Origin: Oscillospiraceae bacterium
GTDB lineage: Bacteria; Bacillota; Clostridia; Oscillospirales; Oscillospiraceae
Direction: 5' to 3'
DNA length: 64,000 nucleotides
Assembly: GCA_015068325.1 (NCBI GenBank)
Contig: SVKQ01000020.1
Coordinates: 1 to 64,000 of the forward strand
This document shows positions 1 to 7,654 of the stretch, piece by piece (position 1 is the first letter of the stretch; every line of letters starts with the position of its first letter). Under the pieces are notes generated by a model, which worked only from the letters and a program-made list of their open reading frames with translations, was not told the DNA's origin and did no database searches. The position numbers and the translations under genes are program-made.

Positions 1-13
1 CTGGGTGGTATCT

Positions 14-34
14 TTTTTGGAGCGGGCGACGAGG
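14..34. repeat. Direct repeat of the tRNA-Gly 3' end (left copy)
   Basis: These 21 bases are identical to 184-204, which cover the last 16 bases of tRNA-Gly (CCA included) and the T-run of its terminator. No tRNA body follows this copy. It is either the relic of a lost tRNA gene or one half of an attachment-site duplication left by an integrated element lying to the left. Nothing left of base 1 can be seen. An inverted repeat (gatttcacc near 34-42, ggtgaaatc near 71-80) follows, and I recognise no gene in 35-160. Confidence 0.5.
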
Positions 35-161
35 ATTTCACCGAAGCACCGCCTGTGGCGGATACAGCGAGGTGAAATCAAGACAGCGGCCCGGTTATCG
101 CGACCAGCGGGAGCGAGAAGCGGTTGCCGCAACGGAGAGAGCACTCGTCCCGCAAGAGAAA

Positions 162-183
162 TGCACCACCTTTCGGTGGTGCA
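162..183 (-). terminator. Hairpin terminator of the tRNA cluster
   Basis: A perfect 9-bp stem (162-170 with 175-183) with a tetraloop lies just past the 3' end of tRNA-Gly. In the minus direction it is followed by a short T-rich stretch. It marks the end of the four-tRNA transcript. Confidence 0.75.
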
Positions 184-187
184 TTTT

Positions 188-263
188 TGGAGCGGGCGAC
201 GAGGCTCGAACTCGCTACCTCGACCTTGGCAAGGTCGCGCTCTACCAGATGAGCTACGCCCGC
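188..263 (-). tRNA. tRNA-Gly (anticodon GCC)
   Basis: A cloverleaf can be drawn on the minus strand. The acceptor stem is GCGGGCG paired with CGCCCGC. The D-arm contains the TAGCTC start, the anticodon loop is TTGCCAA with GCC, and the T-arm carries GTTCGAG. CCA is encoded. It is the last gene of the tRNA-Val-Asp-Phe-Gly transcript and lies just before the terminator hairpin. Its 3' end is repeated at 14-34. Confidence 0.95.
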
Positions 264-266
264 AGA

Positions 267-342
<76 letters not shown>

Positions 343-345
343 ATG

Positions 346-422
346 TGGCGACCAAGATGGGGCTCGAACCCACGACCTCCAGCGTGACAGGCTGGCGTTC
401 TAACCAACTGAACTACTTGGCC
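346..422 (-). tRNA. tRNA-Asp (anticodon GTC)
   Basis: The minus-strand cloverleaf has acceptor stem GGCCAAG paired with CTTGGTC, anticodon loop CTGTCAC with GTC, T-arm GTTCGAG and encoded CCA. It is second in the cluster, between tRNA-Val and tRNA-Phe. Confidence 0.95.
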
Positions 423-430
423 ATTTTGGA

Positions 431-507
431 TGGTGGGAACAACTGGACTCGAACCAGTGACCCCCTGCTTGTAAGGCAGGTGCTCTAACCAGCTGAGCTA
501 TGCTCCC
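431..507 (-). tRNA. tRNA-Val (anticodon TAC)
   Basis: The minus-strand cloverleaf begins GGGAGCATAGCTC, has anticodon loop CTTACAA with TAC, T-arm GTTCGAG and encoded CCA. It is the promoter-proximal tRNA of the cluster, about 25 bases from the promoter -10 box. Confidence 0.95.
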
Positions 508-532
508 GTCCCTGCCGCGAACGGCAAAAGTC

Positions 533-561
533 ATTATACTAAAACCGGCGCGGTCTGTCAA
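533..561 (-). promoter_or_regulatory. Sigma-A promoter of the tRNA cluster
   Basis: On the minus strand there is a perfect -35 TTGACA (556-561) and a perfect -10 TATAAT (533-538) with a 17-bp spacer. This is the strongest promoter match in the window, as expected for stable RNA. No clear terminator lies between hslO and this promoter. Confidence 0.9.
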
Positions 562-588
562 CAAGTTTTTTTGCGGTCCCATTCTTTT

Positions 589-1479
589 TTACGGCCGGCG
601 ACGCAGGCCGTCGATCAGCCCGCGCAGCTGTTCGCCGGAGAAATCGTACACCGCGTCGCAGAACTGACAGGTCATCTGGCAGCCGCCTTGCTCCCGAAGG
701 ATGCTCTCCAATTCGTCGGCCCCCAGGGAGATCAGCGCCCGCTCCACCCGCTCCCGGGAGCAGTAACAGCGGTACTCCACCGGCGTGGTATCCAGGATCT
801 TCAGTTCAAAATCCGGCATGACCGTGCGCAACAGGTGCTCCGGGTCGTCGTCCCGGTCCAGCAGCGGCGACACGGCGCCCGCCGCCAGGATGCCGCCCTC
901 CACCCGGGCAATGGTATCCTCGCCGGCGCCGGGCAGCAGCTGGATGATGTAGCCGCCGGCGCTGCGGACACTCTGGTCCCGGTCCACCAGCACACCCAGG
1001 GCACAGGCGGTAGGGATCTGCTCCGACTCCACAAAATAGCCGGCGATATCCTCGGCGATCTCGCCGCCCAGCAGATCGACGGTGCCCACATACGGCTCGC
1101 GCATGTTCAGATCCTTGATGACGGTCAGGGTGCCCTCGTGGCCCACGGCGGCACCCACATCCAGCTTGCCGTCGGGACGCAGGGGCAACTCCGTCTGTGG
1201 CCGACCCACATAGCCGCGGACATTGCCCTCCGGATCGGACACCGCCAGCACCGTGCCCAGAGGTCCATTGCCCTTGAACTGCAGTGTCAAACTGGCGCCC
1301 TGCCCCTTCAGGGCGTTGCCCATCAGACTGGCGCCGGAGAGGACACGGCCCAAAGCCGCCGTGGCGGTGGGCGGCATGCCGTGGATGCGCCGGGCGCGCT
1401 CCACCAGGTCGCGGCTGCAGATTGCCGCGGCCTGCACCATGCCGTCGGATGAAATGGCCCGAACAATGCGATCACTCAT
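589..1479 (-). CDS. hslO: Hsp33 redox-regulated chaperone
   Basis: This 296-residue protein belongs to the Hsp33 family, a cytoplasmic holdase chaperone activated when oxidation releases its zinc. The N-terminal two thirds match the Hsp33 substrate-binding fold. The C-terminal end has the zinc-binding cysteines as CYC and CQFC, the redox switch of the family. I chose the ATG at 1479 (MSDRIVRA) because GGGAG lies about 7 bases upstream; the frame stays open six codons further but without a better ribosome site. It is the last gene of the yerC, methyltransferase, small membrane protein, hslO operon, 18 bases after the preceding stop. Length and cysteine pattern are normal, so the call is firm. 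Confidence 0.95.
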   Translation of the reverse strand: MSDRIVRAISSDGMVQAAAICSRDLVERARRIHGMPPTATAALGRVLSGASLMGNALKGQGASLTLQFKGNGPLGTVLAVSDPEGNVRGYVGRPQTELPLRPDGKLDVGAAVGHEGTLTVIKDLNMREPYVGTVDLLGGEIAEDIAGYFVESEQIPTACALGVLVDRDQSVRSAGGYIIQLLPGAGEDTIARVEGGILAAGAVSPLLDRDDDPEHLLRTVMPDFELKILDTTPVEYRCYCSRERVERALISLGADELESILREQGGCQMTCQFCDAVYDFSGEQLRGLIDGLRRRP

Positions 1480-1497
1480 AAAAACGCTCCCGAACAC

Positions 1498-1782
1498 TTA
1501 TTTGCCGCAGGCGCGGCCCAGGCGGAAATCGAACCACACCGCCAGCAGCAGCGCTACACCACCCAGGGCCTGACTGGCCGACGGCTCCAGGCGGGCGATG
1601 ACCACTGCCAGCCCCGCCACCACGGCCGCGGCATACAAAATCGCCAGCACCGACAGAAAGGTCTTTGTGGGTGCAGGCCAAGGTTGCCGGTCCTTCCGTT
1701 TCCGCTCAAGGCGCCACAGATAGACGCTGTGGGCCACGATCAGCAGGGACAGCAGCACAATATAAAAAAAACTATTGTACAT
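1498..1782 (-). CDS. Small two-helix membrane protein, unknown function
   Basis: This 94-residue protein is not recognised. A hydrophobic helix spans about residues 5-22 and is followed by a basic stretch (LERKRKDR). A second long hydrophobic region covers about 43-85 and may hold one or two membrane passes. A good GGAGGGG ribosome site precedes the ATG. It sits in an operon, 12 bases after the methyltransferase and 18 before hslO, which supports it being a real gene. No catalytic motif is visible and the context does not define a role. Confidence 0.7.
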   Translation of the reverse strand: MYNSFFYIVLLSLLIVAHSVYLWRLERKRKDRQPWPAPTKTFLSVLAILYAAAVVAGLAVVIARLEPSASQALGGVALLLAVWFDFRLGRACGK

Positions 1783-1794
1783 GGGTTTCCCCTC

Positions 1795-2532
1795 CTACAG
1801 CCGCACACAGGAGAAATAGATCCGCTGCTCGCCCGCAGCCGGACGGCGCAATTTGACGTCGCCATACACGCGGATCCGGCCGAAGCCCGCCCAGCGCAGC
1901 CACTCCGTCAGCTCCTCCACCGTGTGGCACCGCTGCCGGTGGATCTCCAGATCACGGGTCCAGCCGCCGGCACGGCGGCGGAACAGGTCCACATAATAGG
2001 TACAGATCCGGCGTCTGTACTCCGCACGCCAGACGCAATAGGTATCCTCCGTCTCGTCCAGGAACACTTGCCCATCCATGGCCCGGTATTTTTCCGGTGT
2101 GTTCACGTCAAAGATCAGCAGTCCGCCGGGGGCAATAAACAGCCGCAGCCGCTGCAGCGTACGCTGCACATCGGTCGGGCGAATCAGGTAATTCAGGCTG
2201 TCCAGGCAGCAGACGGCGGCGTCCACGGTGCCGTAAAGGTCCAGTCGGGGCATGGACTGGTGCAAAAAGACAGGGGGCACGCCCCCCATCTCTCCGTATT
2301 TCTCCATGGCCACAGCCAGCATGTCCTCACTGCCGTCCACGCCGATCATCTCATAGCCGCGCTCTGTCAGCAGCCAGGTCATGGTGCCGGTGCCGCAGGC
2401 CAGATCCAGCACCGTGTGCACCGGCATGGCAGCGCGGCGGAACAGCTTTTCCAAGTAGTCCGCCCGCCGTTCATAATCCACATCGCCGGTCAGGACATCG
2501 TAGCGATCCGCCAGCGAGGTGTAACTGCTCAT
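1795..2532 (-). CDS. Class I SAM-dependent methyltransferase
   Basis: This 245-residue protein has the Rossmann-type SAM-binding motif I (VLDLACGTGT, about residues 41-50), then an acidic end of strand 2 (GVDGSEDML). A later DSLNYL segment also fits the family. The substrate cannot be told from the sequence. Its ATG overlaps the stop of yerC in an ATGA arrangement, so the two are likely translationally coupled. It is followed 12 bases later by a small membrane protein and then hslO. Confidence 0.85.
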   Translation of the reverse strand: MSSYTSLADRYDVLTGDVDYERRADYLEKLFRRAAMPVHTVLDLACGTGTMTWLLTERGYEMIGVDGSEDMLAVAMEKYGEMGGVPPVFLHQSMPRLDLYGTVDAAVCCLDSLNYLIRPTDVQRTLQRLRLFIAPGGLLIFDVNTPEKYRAMDGQVFLDETEDTYCVWRAEYRRRICTYYVDLFRRRAGGWTRDLEIHRQRCHTVEELTEWLRWAGFGRIRVYGDVKLRRPAAGEQRIYFSCVRL

Positions 2533-2846
2533 TCCGCGTCACCGGCCCCCTTGATCCGGTCCAGTACCGCTTCGTAGCCGCCGGTGCCGCTGATCAGGCT
2601 GCGGTTCACGCGGCTGATGGTGGCGCTGGAGGCACCGGTGCGTTCCAGAATATCGTTGTAAATCATGCCGTCATTGAGCAGCATGGCCACCTCGAACCGC
2701 TGCTCCATGGAGCGCAGCTCCGCGATGGTGCACAGATCCTGGAAAAAGTGATAGCACTCGTCCTCTGTTTTCAGCTGCAGGATCGCCTTATAGAGCAGAT
2801 CGCTCTTCTCCTTTCGGGCGATTTTCGACTTTGCCACTCTCGCCAT
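2529..2846 (-). CDS. yerC: YerC/YecD family TrpR-like DNA-binding protein
   Basis: This 105-residue protein resembles the YerC/YecD branch of the TrpR-like helix-turn-helix family found in Firmicutes. The conserved start of the fold (ELRSMEQRFEVAMLL, about 43-57) is followed by a helix-turn-helix (YNDILERTGASSATISRVNR). A DNA-binding repressor role is inferred from the family; ligand and targets are unknown. It is the first gene of a four-gene operon behind a clear promoter at 2881-2909, so it may control its own operon. Confidence 0.85.
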   Translation of the reverse strand: MARVAKSKIARKEKSDLLYKAILQLKTEDECYHFFQDLCTIAELRSMEQRFEVAMLLNDGMIYNDILERTGASSATISRVNRSLISGTGGYEAVLDRIKGAGDAE

Positions 2847-2880
2847 GGTCTATCCCTCGCTTCCCTGTATTTCTACATCG

Positions 2881-2909
2881 ATTTTAGCATGGTAGCCGAC
2901 GAAAGTAAA
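2881..2909 (-). promoter_or_regulatory. Promoter of the yerC-hslO operon
   Basis: The minus strand has -35 TTTACT (2904-2909), a 17-bp spacer and -10 TAAAAT (2881-2886), about 35 bases upstream of the yerC start. Confidence 0.7.
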
Positions 2910-2982
2910 CACCTTTTGGATTTTTTTCACACAGTTGTCTGCAATTTCATAAGTTGGAGCAGACCACTCCACAAGCAGTGAG

Positions 2983-3660
2983 GTGTTTGATTTGCAGGGT
3001 CAGTTGGACTTCACTACCGAGAGCCGCACCTATCCGCCGGACGATCTGCCGTTGCTGACTGCCCGGCTGCGTCTGCCCCGCTGGCAGGGCACCGGTGGGC
3101 GGCGCTTTGACCGCTACTACGCCGCCTATGCCCGGGCCTTTTTCTCCTATTGCCAAACGAGCCTGTTTTCCCGGGCACAGGAGGCACTGACGGAGACGCG
3201 GCAGGCCGGCGGGGCGCTGCCGGAATGGCAGATCACGCTGGACACCGCCGTCACGCTGGAGCGGGACGGCCTGTTGAGTCTCTACACCGACACGGTGGAG
3301 CGCTGCGGTGGGAGGCGGCTGACACTGCGGCGGAGCGACACCTGGGATCTGTCCGGCGGCGTGCTCCTGCCGCCGGGTCACTTCTTCCCCACCGATCCCC
3401 TGTGGCGGCGGCGCCTGCTGGAGGCCGCCGCCTCACAGATCCGGCGGCAGCAGGAGCTGGGCGTCGCCGCCTACCGGCCCGATTGGCGCCGCCGTCTGCG
3501 CGCCGCCTTCAGCAGCGACCGCTACTATCTGACGGAGAACGGCCTGTGCATCTTCTATCAAATATTTGACATCGCGCCGGCGACGGAGGGAATCCCGGTA
3601 TTCACCATCCCCTACTGCCGGGAGAAGGGGCCGTGGCTGCCTGGGCGGGAGGCACAGTAA
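2983..3660 (+). CDS. DUF3298/RsiV C-terminal-like protein
   Basis: This 225-residue protein has, near its end, the pattern LTENGLCIFYQIFDIAPA followed by GIPVFTIPY. It resembles the DUF3298 domain found in the extracytoplasmic half of RsiV-type anti-sigma factors and related lysozyme-binding proteins. Unlike those, it has no visible signal peptide or membrane helix, so it would be cytoplasmic as called. The start is a GTG at 2983 with a weak ribosome site, and no better start was found. It is a single gene ending at the hairpin shared with trkA. Function is unknown. Confidence 0.65.
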   Translation: MFDLQGQLDFTTESRTYPPDDLPLLTARLRLPRWQGTGGRRFDRYYAAYARAFFSYCQTSLFSRAQEALTETRQAGGALPEWQITLDTAVTLERDGLLSLYTDTVERCGGRRLTLRRSDTWDLSGGVLLPPGHFFPTDPLWRRRLLEAAASQIRRQQELGVAAYRPDWRRRLRAAFSSDRYYLTENGLCIFYQIFDIAPATEGIPVFTIPYCREKGPWLPGREAQ

Positions 3661-3686
3661 AGCGGCTCCGCCATGGCGGAGCCGCT
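3661..3686. terminator. Shared hairpin between convergent genes
   Basis: A perfect inverted repeat (agcggctccgcc and its complement) lies between the convergent DUF3298-like gene and trkA. In the minus direction a T-rich stretch follows, so it best serves trkA. Confidence 0.7.
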
Positions 3687-3696
3687 CAAACCTTGT

Positions 3697-5055
3697 TCAG
3701 TTCAAGATATCCCGCAGATCCTCCAGGCCGATGGCCTTGCTGACGACCACCACCTGGTCGCCCTCCCGGATCTCGGTCATACCACCGGGGATGATGATGT
3801 CGCGGCCCCGGGCGATGGCGGCCAGCAGCAGCCCATGCTTCAGCTTCAGATCCTTCAGCGGTGTGTTCAGCACCGGGGCGCTGGCGGCGGTGGCCGTGAA
3901 CTCCAGCGCCTCCACAGCGCCGTCCAGCATCCGGTAGAGGCTCTCCACGGCGCTGCCCTCGCTGTTGGCCAGGGCACGGACATACCGGGTGATCTGGCCG
4001 GCGGTGATGTCCTTGGGAGAGATGATGCTGTCGATGCCGGTGGCGCGCACCAGATCGATGTAGTTGGGGCGGGTCATCTTGGCGATGACCTTGGACACGC
4101 CCATCCGCTGGGCGTTGAGGGCCATCAGCAGGTTCTCCTCGTCCCGATCGGTCAGGGAGATAAAGGCGTCAGAATCGAAAATGTTCTCACTCTGGAGCAA
4201 GTTGCTGTCCGTGCCGTCACCCTCGATGATCATGGCGTGGGGCAGCTGAGCCGCCAGACGCAGACACTTGTCGTGGTTCAGCTCCATCAGCCGCACCTTG
4301 GTGCCTACCCGGGCCAACTCCCAGGCCAGATACACGGCGATACGGCTGCCGCCCAGCACCGATACCGTCCTGACGCGCTGCTGGGGCCGGCCGATGGCCA
4401 GCAGCATCTTCTGCAACTCCGGCTTGGTGCCGATCATATACAGCTTGTCGCCCGGCACCGGGGCAAAGCTACCGTCGGGGATAATGACCTCGTCGCCGTG
4501 CTCGGCTGCGCACACCAATACGTTGGACAGCCGCGGCACGCCCAGCGTGCTCAGCGTGGTGCCGGCGATAGAGTCCTTCTCCTGCACCTGAAAGCCGATC
4601 ATGTCGATGCGGCCCTGGGCGAAGGGCTCCACCGAAGAGGCCGTGGGAAAGCTGAGGATGCGGGCGATCTCCTGGGCGGCGCTCAGGTCGGGGTTGATGA
4701 CCATATCCAGCCCGATCTCCTCTTTCAGCGTGTCGGCATCACGGCGGTACTCGGGGTTGCGCACCCGGGCGATGGTGTGGCGGGCGCCCAGCTTTTTGGC
4801 GATCAGACAGCAGACCAGGTTGGTCTCATCCTTGTCTGTCACGGCGATGACCAGGTCTGCGCTCCGGGCGCCGGCCTCGATCAGCACGCTGATGCTGGCG
4901 CCGTTGCCCTCCACGCACATGATATCCAGCGTGCTGTCGGCCCTGCGCAGGGCCGCTGTGGCGGAGTCCACCATGACGATGTCGTGGTTCTCCTTGGCCA
5001 TCTCCCGGGCGATGGCGTAGCCCACCTTCCCGTTGCCGACGATGATGATCTTCAT
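3697..5055 (-). CDS. trkA: TrkA potassium uptake regulatory subunit
   Basis: This 452-residue protein has the duplicated architecture of TrkA: two Rossmann NAD-binding (RCK-N) domains, each followed by an RCK-C domain. The first nucleotide-binding loop is GNGKVG near residues 7-12 with the acidic end of strand 2 (VMVDS). The second half repeats the plan (SVLGGSRIA, then LMELNHDKC). TrkA sits on the cytoplasmic face of the TrkH/KtrB potassium channel and gates it by nucleotide binding. No trkH is in the window. The ATG follows the stop of the BrkB-family gene by one base, so the two are co-transcribed and probably coupled. Confidence 0.95.
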   Translation of the reverse strand: MKIIIVGNGKVGYAIAREMAKENHDIVMVDSATAALRRADSTLDIMCVEGNGASISVLIEAGARSADLVIAVTDKDETNLVCCLIAKKLGARHTIARVRNPEYRRDADTLKEEIGLDMVINPDLSAAQEIARILSFPTASSVEPFAQGRIDMIGFQVQEKDSIAGTTLSTLGVPRLSNVLVCAAEHGDEVIIPDGSFAPVPGDKLYMIGTKPELQKMLLAIGRPQQRVRTVSVLGGSRIAVYLAWELARVGTKVRLMELNHDKCLRLAAQLPHAMIIEGDGTDSNLLQSENIFDSDAFISLTDRDEENLLMALNAQRMGVSKVIAKMTRPNYIDLVRATGIDSIISPKDITAGQITRYVRALANSEGSAVESLYRMLDGAVEALEFTATAASAPVLNTPLKDLKLKHGLLLAAIARGRDIIIPGGMTEIREGDQVVVVSKAIGLEDLRDILN

Positions 5056-5056
5056 A

Positions 5057-5944
5057 TCATTGTCCTTCCTCTTTCGCAGACGGAGTGGATACTCCGCTCT
5101 GCTCTTTTCGGGCGACCAGTGCGGCGCTGAGTTCGGCGCCCAAAATGAGCACCGTGCCGCTCATATAGAGCCACAGCAGCGCCACCATGATGGTGGCGAT
5201 GGAGCCGTACAGCTCTGCATAGTGGGCAAAATGCTCCACATAATAGGAAAATGCGATGCTCAGCAGCAGCCAGGCCGCCAGGGAGCCCACTACGCCCGGC
5301 AACACACGGTGTACCGGCATCCGCTCGCCCAGTGCCAGCATATACAGCACCACCAACGCGGCCATCATGATGAGGCCCATCAACACAAAGCGCAGGTAGC
5401 CCCACGCCGTGATGAAGCCGGCGGGGATGGTGAACCGGGTGGATAAAAAGCGCAGCGCCCGGCCGCCCACCATGGTCAGCAGCGTGGTCAGCACGATGGT
5501 AACGATCAGCAGCACAGCGAAGATCAGCGTGCGCAGCGTGCCGATCCACATATTCTCCGGCTGACTGTAGCCGAAGGCCTTGCGGACGGAGTGCATCAGG
5601 CAGCTGGTGGCCCGCATGGGAAACCAGATGGAGAACACCAGGCTGAACCACATGAGCTGGCTGCTGGTGTTGCCGGACACATATTGGAGATACGACTCCA
5701 CGATACCCACCACCTCGGGTGGGACAAAGGTGCCCAGAAAAGCCACGATGCTGTCCACATCCAGCGCCAACGCACCCAGCAACACACTGATGAAGATCAG
5801 CAGCGGGAAAATGGCGAACAGCAGATAGTAGGTCAGCGCGGCGCTGTCACGGGCCACGTCGTGGTCGTAGTAATGGAGCAGTACCCGATGGAGCACCCAC
5901 CGGAAGGCGGTGGGCCGGCGCTGTCTCCCGGTCGATTTTGTCAT
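5057..5944 (-). CDS. YihY/BrkB family inner membrane protein
   Basis: This 295-residue polytopic membrane protein belongs to the YihY/virulence factor BrkB family. It has about six hydrophobic helices and the family opening (RDSAALTYYLLFAIFPLLIF). Its biochemical role is not established and older RNase BN assignments should not be used. I start it at 5944 (MTKSTGR) because a strong AGGAGG lies upstream; an upstream extension of the frame lacks one. It is the first gene of a pair with trkA, with stop and start one base apart. A link to potassium or envelope balance is only inference from that pairing. Confidence 0.85.
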   Translation of the reverse strand: MTKSTGRQRRPTAFRWVLHRVLLHYYDHDVARDSAALTYYLLFAIFPLLIFISVLLGALALDVDSIVAFLGTFVPPEVVGIVESYLQYVSGNTSSQLMWFSLVFSIWFPMRATSCLMHSVRKAFGYSQPENMWIGTLRTLIFAVLLIVTIVLTTLLTMVGGRALRFLSTRFTIPAGFITAWGYLRFVLMGLIMMAALVVLYMLALGERMPVHRVLPGVVGSLAAWLLLSIAFSYYVEHFAHYAELYGSIATIMVALLWLYMSGTVLILGAELSAALVARKEQSGVSTPSAKEEGQ

Positions 5945-6081
5945 GATTCGATCCTCCTGCCACGTTATTCTACCACAGTGCAGGGCAAAAAGAAAGTCAT
6001 TTTTATTCGCCTCTTCTCCGCCCGTTTCCGCCACTTTCTCCATCTTTTTCTAAAAATTTCTAAAAATTTCAATTTAGCATC

Positions 6082-6110
6082 TTGTAAATTAGACAGCCGT
6101 GTGTTATCAT
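6082..6110 (+). promoter_or_regulatory. Promoter of the XRE regulator
   Basis: The plus strand has -35 TTGTAA (6082-6087), a 17-bp spacer and -10 TATCAT (6105-6110). It lies in an AT-rich gap (5945-6168) between divergent genes. The gap also contains a tandem ttctaaaaat repeat near 6050-6070 and no other gene. Confidence 0.6.
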
Positions 6111-6168
6111 ATCTATCGTCGAGTATTGTATACATTTTTCTCCCATTTTTTGTAAAGAAGGTCGATCC

Positions 6169-6558
6169 ATGGATAATCTTACTTCCATCGTCCGTGCGGA
6201 GATCGCACGGCAGTACAAGAGCGTACGCCAGTTTGCTTTTGCCGTCAATATTCCTCTTTCCACCATCAACAGCGCCCTGCACAACGGTATCGGCGGATCC
6301 TCCTATGACACCGTGGTGCAGATCTGCAAGGCGCTGGGCATCAAGCCCGTCTCCGATGACGCCGCGCACTATCTGACAGAGGACGCGCTGCATCTGCTGG
6401 AGCAGTATGCCCAGCTGGACAACTACGGCCGCCACACCATTTCCTCTGTGATGCAGGTGGAGTATGACCGCTGCACGGAGCTCTCCCGCCCCCGGGCAAA
6501 GCGCGCTGCGGCGGTACCTAGCGTCAACGTATCCACTTCCGAACCGGAAGCCGTCTGA
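6169..6558 (+). CDS. XRE-family helix-turn-helix regulator
   Basis: This 129-residue protein has an N-terminal Cro/CI-type helix-turn-helix (about residues 5-62: VRQFAFAVNIPLSTINSALH, then YDTVVQICKALGI). A short C-terminal extension follows with a middle segment about 70-105 and a low-complexity Ala/Ser/Pro tail. It has its own promoter and is closed by the hairpin at 6599-6627, so it is monocistronic. The target is unknown. The divergent BrkB-trkA operon is the nearest candidate by position only. Confidence 0.8.
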   Translation: MDNLTSIVRAEIARQYKSVRQFAFAVNIPLSTINSALHNGIGGSSYDTVVQICKALGIKPVSDDAAHYLTEDALHLLEQYAQLDNYGRHTISSVMQVEYDRCTELSRPRAKRAAAVPSVNVSTSEPEAV

Positions 6559-6598
6559 TCCGTCTTCTTCCCCGGTATGCCGCACATGTGCTTCATGA

Positions 6599-6627
6599 AG
6601 CGCCGCCTATCGAGGCGGCGCTTTTTT
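6599..6627 (+). terminator. Rho-independent terminator after the XRE gene
   Basis: A perfect 10-bp GC stem (6599-6608 with 6613-6622), tetraloop atcg, is followed by six T. Confidence 0.9.
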
Positions 6628-6712
6628 CATATCCCGCCTCGCCGCCGCATACGCTTTGTAGGGCCGGAGGGAACCGCAACTGCGGCACAAAACGGGAAAG
6701 GACGAAGGCACT

Positions 6713-7498
6713 ATGAAAAAACGTTCGGTAAAAATCATCCTGCTGCGGCGGCAATATCTCCTGGTGCTGGCCGGGTTGGTGCTGGCGGGCGGCATCTTCT
6801 GGGCCGTCAGCCGACCCGCCGCCGTCAGTGCCAGCACCGCGGCACGCCAACTGCCCATCTACTCCGTGGAGCGGGAGCAGAAGGTCTGCTCCATCTCCTT
6901 TGACGCCGCCTGGGGCAACGAGGACACCCAGACGCTGATCGATATCCTGGCCAGATACGACATCAAAGCCACCTTTTTTGTGGTGGGAGATTGGGCGGAG
7001 AAGTATCCCGAGTCCGCCAAGGCGCTGGCCGACGCCGGCCACGAGGTCATGAGCCACTCCCTGCACCACGACCACTACAACAGCCTCACCGCCGACCAGA
7101 TCACAGCCGACCTGACTGCCGCCAACGAGCGGATCTGTGCGGCTACGGGTATCGTGCCCACGCTGATCCGCTGCCCCTATGGAGAGTATGACGACCATGT
7201 GATCTCCGCCATCCGCTCCTTCGGCATGGAGCCCATCCAGTGGGATGTTGACAGTCTGGACTGGAAGGACTACGACGCGGACACCATCTACAAGCGCGTC
7301 ACCGGACAGGTAGGGCCGGGCAGCATCGTGCTGTTCCACAACGCCGCGCTCCACACGCCGGAGGCACTGCCCCGCATTCTGGAAACACTCATCCGGAAGG
7401 GCTACGCGGTCATTCCCGTTTCCCAGCTTATCTACACCGGTGACTATACCATCGACCACACCGGCCGCCAGCATCCGGCGGCCGCCAACGAGGCATAG
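6713..7498 (+). CDS. PdaB-like polysaccharide deacetylase, membrane-anchored
   Basis: This 261-residue protein has a basic N-terminus and one membrane helix (about 14-33), then a NodB-type deacetylase domain. Motif 1 is FDAAWG with the metal/catalytic Asp at 64. Motif 2 is SHSLHH with His 115 and His 119. Later motifs are RCPYGEYDD and the C-terminal HN segment (VLFHNAALHT). FDAAWG in place of TFDDGP is typical of the sporulation PdaB group, suggesting deacetylation of peptidoglycan or a related glycan outside the membrane. The sporulation role is inferred from the family. An aaagga-type ribosome site precedes the ATG, and a terminator follows at 7523. Confidence 0.85.
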   Translation: MKKRSVKIILLRRQYLLVLAGLVLAGGIFWAVSRPAAVSASTAARQLPIYSVEREQKVCSISFDAAWGNEDTQTLIDILARYDIKATFFVVGDWAEKYPESAKALADAGHEVMSHSLHHDHYNSLTADQITADLTAANERICAATGIVPTLIRCPYGEYDDHVISAIRSFGMEPIQWDVDSLDWKDYDADTIYKRVTGQVGPGSIVLFHNAALHTPEALPRILETLIRKGYAVIPVSQLIYTGDYTIDHTGRQHPAAANEA

Positions 7499-7522
7499 GG
7501 TCTCATATGGAAATACTGACGG

Positions 7523-7551
7523 GCGGCAGGCATGTCCTGCTGCTTTTTTTT
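7523..7551 (+). terminator. Terminator after the PdaB-like gene
   Basis: An 8-bp stem (7523-7530 with 7536-7543) is followed by a run of eight T. Confidence 0.85.
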
Positions 7552-7582
7552 GTGTGCAGGTATGACGTTATATCGGAAAAGT

Positions 7583-7611
7583 TTGCTTTTTTTGCGGATA
7601 TATGGTATTAA
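7583..7611 (+). promoter_or_regulatory. Promoter of the response regulator gene
   Basis: The plus strand has -35 TTGCTT (7583-7588), a 17-bp spacer and -10 TATTAA (7606-7611). A small palindrome, GTTG-gcga-CAAC (7624-7635), lies at or just after the likely start of transcription and could be an operator. Confidence 0.55.
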
Positions 7612-7654
7612 TTGATTGTGAATTGTTGGCGACAACACCAAAGGAGGGGAACAC

